From Anaerotignum sp. (lineage in GTDB: Bacteria; Bacillota; Clostridia; Lachnospirales; Anaerotignaceae), in assembly GCA_017560955.1 (NCBI GenBank), contig JAFZDV010000083.1:1-5898 (forward strand): 5,898 nt of DNA, read 5' to 3'. The notes under the pieces were generated by a model, which ran no database searches, was not told where the DNA came from, and worked only from the letters and a program-made list of their open reading frames with translations. Position 1 is the stretch's first letter. Every line of letters begins with the position of its first letter. Positions 5,771 through 5,898 of this stretch are shown here, piece by piece. Both the position numbers and the translations under genes were made by a program.

Positions 5771-5898
5771 CAGCCAAGCAGATCTTTTACATTTGCCATG
5801 ATTTTTTCGGCTACTTCAGGGTTGTTCATTGTGTAAACATGAACATTTTTTACGCCGTTTGCATACAGGTCAATGATCTGTTCTGTTGCATAAGCGAT
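5770..5898 (-). CDS. metF: Methylenetetrahydrofolate reductase, C-terminal 42 residues (5' part outside window)
   Basis: The frame is open from the right edge to a TGA at 5770-5772. The residues begin IAYATEQIIDLYANGVKNV and continue HVYTMNNPEVAEKI, which is the characteristic end of MetF proteins: an A-x-x-Q helix, then G-V-x-x-x-H-x-Y-T-M-N and the final helix. MetF reduces 5,10-methylene-THF to 5-methyl-THF using FAD, giving the methyl donor for MetH. The gene is first in this part of the operon and overlaps the reactivation gene by one base. The FAD- and folate-binding residues lie outside the window. The promoter, and any methionine or SAM control element, would also lie further right. 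Confidence 0.88.
   Translation of the reverse strand: MAYATEQIIDLYANGVKNVHVYTMNNPEVAEKIMANVKDLLG

Noticed and set aside
5771..5898. A SAM or T-box riboswitch controlling the methionine operon
   Set aside because: This right-hand end is coding sequence of metF; any leader would lie beyond the window.

Overview
The window looks like chromosome of an anaerobic Gram-positive bacterium of the Clostridia (Bacillota). The pointers are strong AGGAGG-type ribosome sites, compact gene spacing, a cobalamin riboswitch, a split methionine synthase and an ECF-type vitamin transporter subunit. The genus cannot be read from the sequence. No mobile element, CRISPR array, tRNA or rRNA is visible.

Layout. (1) Positions 2-637, + strand: the 3' part of a very acidic, repeat-built protein, probably extracellular or cell-wall associated, closed by a strong terminator at 651-680. 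(2) Positions 687-955: a near-consensus sigma-A promoter, a cobalamin (B12) riboswitch and an expression platform that can mask a ribosome binding site. (3) Positions 956-1842, + strand: two genes overlapping by one base. They encode a membrane-anchored protein with a DUF4430 (transcobalamin C-terminal-like) domain and an ECF transporter S component, which together look like a B12-controlled corrinoid uptake pair. (4) Positions 1841-1882: a hairpin with A and T tracts on its two sides, which can end transcription from both directions. (5) Positions 1890-5898, - strand, reading right to left: the metF C-terminus, a stand-alone methionine synthase reactivation protein, a short-form cobalamin-dependent MetH and a ZIP metal transporter. 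The spacing is tight enough to suggest one transcript.

The two transcription units converge and fit one theme. The + strand unit probably imports cobalamin when it is scarce. The - strand unit uses it: MetF makes 5-methyl-THF, MetH moves the methyl group through cobalamin to homocysteine, and the reactivation protein rescues oxidised cobalamin. The ZIP carrier may supply the zinc that MetH needs to bind homocysteine; this last link is inference from gene order.

Most of this is recognisable biology. The parts most worth a second look are the riboswitch expression platform, the pairing of a transcobalamin-like protein with an ECF S component, the cysteine tail on the reactivation protein, and the ZIP gene at the end of the methionine operon.
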